Notes under the pieces: model-generated | Seen by the model: only the letters and a program-made list of their open reading frames with translations | Told to the model about the DNA's origin: nothing | Databases searched by the model: none | Assembly (NCBI GenBank): GCA_031364505.1 | Contig: JANLWK010000266.1 | Coordinates: forward strand, 1 to 21,997 | Direction of reading: 5' to 3' | Length of the DNA: 21,997 bases | DNA from: JANLWK01 sp031364505 | Lineage (GTDB): Bacteria > Eisenbacteria > RBG-16-71-46 | In this document: positions 20,577 to 21,997 of the stretch, piece after piece | How positions within the stretch are numbered: position 1 is the first letter of the stretch | Layout: every line of letters starts with the position of its first letter | Translations under genes and position numbers: made by a program

Positions 20577-21997
20577 ATGCGCGCGTCGCCGTTGTTTCCG
20601 CGCACCGCGGAAGCACCCGCGGGGCAGTGGCTGCTGGTGAACGGTCTCGGATGCATCGCATCGGGGACCGCGGCGGGCGGGCGCGTCCATCCCGGCCTCG
20701 CCGCCCTCGGGCTGCCCGGCCCATCCGGTGTCCACGCGCACGCGCTGCGCTCCCTCGACACGCGCGCCATCGTCGAGTCCCGCACCTACGCGCTCGACCC
20801 GCTCGAGACCGACGCCGTCGTGCACTCCGTCTCGCGCGCCGAGATCGAGTCGTTCACCCCGGAGCCCGCCTGGGTCTACCGCGCGGGCGCGAGCCGCGTC
20901 TCCCGGCGGCTGTTCCTGCTCCACGACCAGGCGGCGCTGGTCGCCGTCCTGTCGCACGTCGACGGCCCCGAGTTCCGTGTCGTCGTGGCGCCCATCTTCG
21001 CGCCCGCCCCACGGGACTCGGGCGACGAGGCGGCCTCGCCGCTCACGCAGTCGATTCCGGGACGGCTGCGCGTGACGAGTGCGGCCGGCGGGCTCACCGT
21101 GTGGCACGACGGGGCGTTTTTGCCGACGCGTGCATGGCAGGCGGCCGAGGCGGCCGAGGCGCCGGTGCCGGGCACCGTGGCGGGCTTCATCGAGGCGACG
21201 CTCGGGCCCGGCGGGTGCCTTCATATCGTGATCGCCGCCGACGAAGCCCTGCTACGACGCCTCGCCGAGGCGGGGCGGCTCGGTACGCCGCCGCCGCGCA
21301 CGCTGCGCGGGTGCGTGGAGACGATCGAAGCGGGCGAACGCGCCGTGCGCGAGGCGGCGCGGCGCCGCGACTTGGCCGGCGCCCGCGAGACCGCGCGCGA
21401 GGCGAGAACGGCGCGCAACGCCGAGCCCAGCACGGCGACGTCCCCGCTCGCCGACGACGACCCGTGGGTGCCGCGCTTCGCTCGCGCGCTCGAATGGGAC
21501 GCGCGCCTTCCCGGCGTTCCCGCGTGCGGCTCCGAGGCGACGCGTCTGCTGCGGCAGGTGCGCGCCCTCGTCACGCTGCGCCGCCATGAAGCCGCGCGTG
21601 CCACGCTGCTCGAGTACGGGCAGCTCGTGCGCGACGGCCTGGTGCCATCGTCGCTCGCGGGCGGCACGCCGCGCTACGACGATCCCGAGCCATCGCTGTG
21701 GCTCGTCCTCGCGACCGAACTGTTCGCGCGCCGCACGGGCGAGCTCGAATTCGTGGGCAAGGCGCTGTTCCCGGCGCTCGAGCAGGTCATCGACCGCTTC
21801 CGCGCCGGCGCGTCACTCGGCATCCGGCTCGGCGACGACGGCCTGCTCCAGAGCGACAAGGGCGGCGAGCACGGCGCCATCGCGCGCGCCGACCTGAACG
21901 CGCTGTGGTACTCGGCGCAGGCTGCCCTCGGCCAGCTCGCGAAGGCGCTCGGCAACCGGCAGTCGGGCGCGTTCTACGTCGCGTGGGCGCGCGAGCA
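20577..21997 (+). CDS. Glycogen debranching enzyme-like protein, partial, active-site motifs degenerate
   Basis: An open frame of 473 codons with no stop, running off the window. The N-terminal domain starts W-L-L-V-N-G-L-G-C-I-A-S-G-T-A-A-G, matching the GDE N-domain opening (W-L-x-x-N-G-x-G-G-Y-A-x-G-T). The C-terminal (alpha/alpha)6 part shows D-G-L-V-P-S, P-R-Y-D-D-P-E-P-S-L-W-L-V, L-G-D-D-G-L-L and A-D-L-N-A-L-W-Y, matching segments of amylo-alpha-1,6-glucosidase. However, the D-W-G-R-D-T motif is C-G-S-E-A-T, the D-A-S-L-W Asp is Glu, and the T-W-M-D segment is missing (D-K-G-G-E-H). The call is a debranching-enzyme relative that may not cleave glycogen. It starts 38 nt after the DPD-like gene with its own promoter. 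Translated by hand. Confidence 0.7.
   Translation, partial: MRASPLFPRTAEAPAGQWLLVNGLGCIASGTAAGGRVHPGLAALGLPGPSGVHAHALRSLDTRAIVESRTYALDPLETDAVVHSVSRAEIESFTPEPAWVYRAGASRVSRRLFLLHDQAALVAVLSHVDGPEFRVVVAPIFAPAPRDSGDEAASPLTQSIPGRLRVTSAAGGLTVWHDGAFLPTRAWQAAEAAEAPVPGTVAGFIEATLGPGGCLHIVIAADEALLRRLAEAGRLGTPPPRTLRGCVETIEAGERAVREAARRRDLAGARETAREARTARNAEPSTATSPLADDDPWVPRFARALEWDARLPGVPACGSEATRLLRQVRALVTLRRHEAARATLLEYGQLVRDGLVPSSLAGGTPRYDDPEPSLWLVLATELFARRTGELEFVGKALFPALEQVIDRFRAGASLGIRLGDDGLLQSDKGGEHGAIARADLNALWYSAQAALGQLAKALGNRQSGAFYVAWARE

Overview
This is a window of about 22 kb from a very GC-rich bacterial chromosome. It has no phage, insertion sequence, CRISPR array or RNA gene that I can recognise. 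The partial FtsX followed by EnvC, a lipoprotein with a lipobox, a periplasmic MsrB and a sensor kinase with a large extracytoplasmic loop point to a Gram-negative cell plan. PSP1 (RicT-like), MetRS and TatD close together, a proline-rich DNA polymerase III delta-prime and a TreT operon suggest an uncultured lineage of the FCB/Eisenbacteria kind. That placement is inference from gene content, not from a marker gene.

Layout. Bases 1-1237 hold the end of ftsX and envC (cell division, septal peptidoglycan splitting). Bases 1318-2538 hold holB. Bases 2539-2960 are a convergent intergenic region with three copies of an ACTGTCC palindrome and a long stem-loop. Bases 2961-8318 are a trehalose island: otsB on the minus strand, facing otsA, a mechanosensitive-channel-like membrane protein, a DUF5752-like protein and treT in one tight operon. 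Bases 8573-12524 hold the PSP1 protein, metG (apparently CTG-started), a small SnoaL-like gene on the minus strand, and tatD. Bases 12669-15436 hold an exported msrB, a membrane-anchored HEAT-repeat protein and ksgA. Bases 15437-15829 are a second convergent region with the same palindrome family plus a second family. Bases 15830-18110 encode a sensor kinase and its OmpR-type regulator on the minus strand. Bases 18256-19143 encode a lipoprotein with six 15-residue repeats, each carrying Cys-x2-His-x-Met. Bases 19357-21997 hold a divergent-polysaccharide-deacetylase-like protein and the start of a glycogen-debranching-like protein, both missing expected catalytic residues.

How it fits together. 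Both OtsAB (UDP-glucose plus glucose-6-phosphate) and TreT (nucleotide-sugar plus glucose) routes to trehalose sit next to a channel-like protein, which reads as an osmotic or desiccation module. Expression signals are mixed. Several genes have a good Shine-Dalgarno site (otsA, metG, PSP1, response regulator, lipoprotein). Four others (holB, tatD, ksgA, the debranching-like gene) have a -10-like hexamer ending exactly 6 nt before the ATG and no Shine-Dalgarno, as expected of leaderless mRNAs.

Most notable: the repeat lipoprotein, the two palindromic repeat families confined to convergent intergenic regions, the stem-loop whose only imperfect pairs are G-U in one orientation, the leaderless pattern, the CTG start of metG, and the two neighbouring apparent pseudoenzymes.
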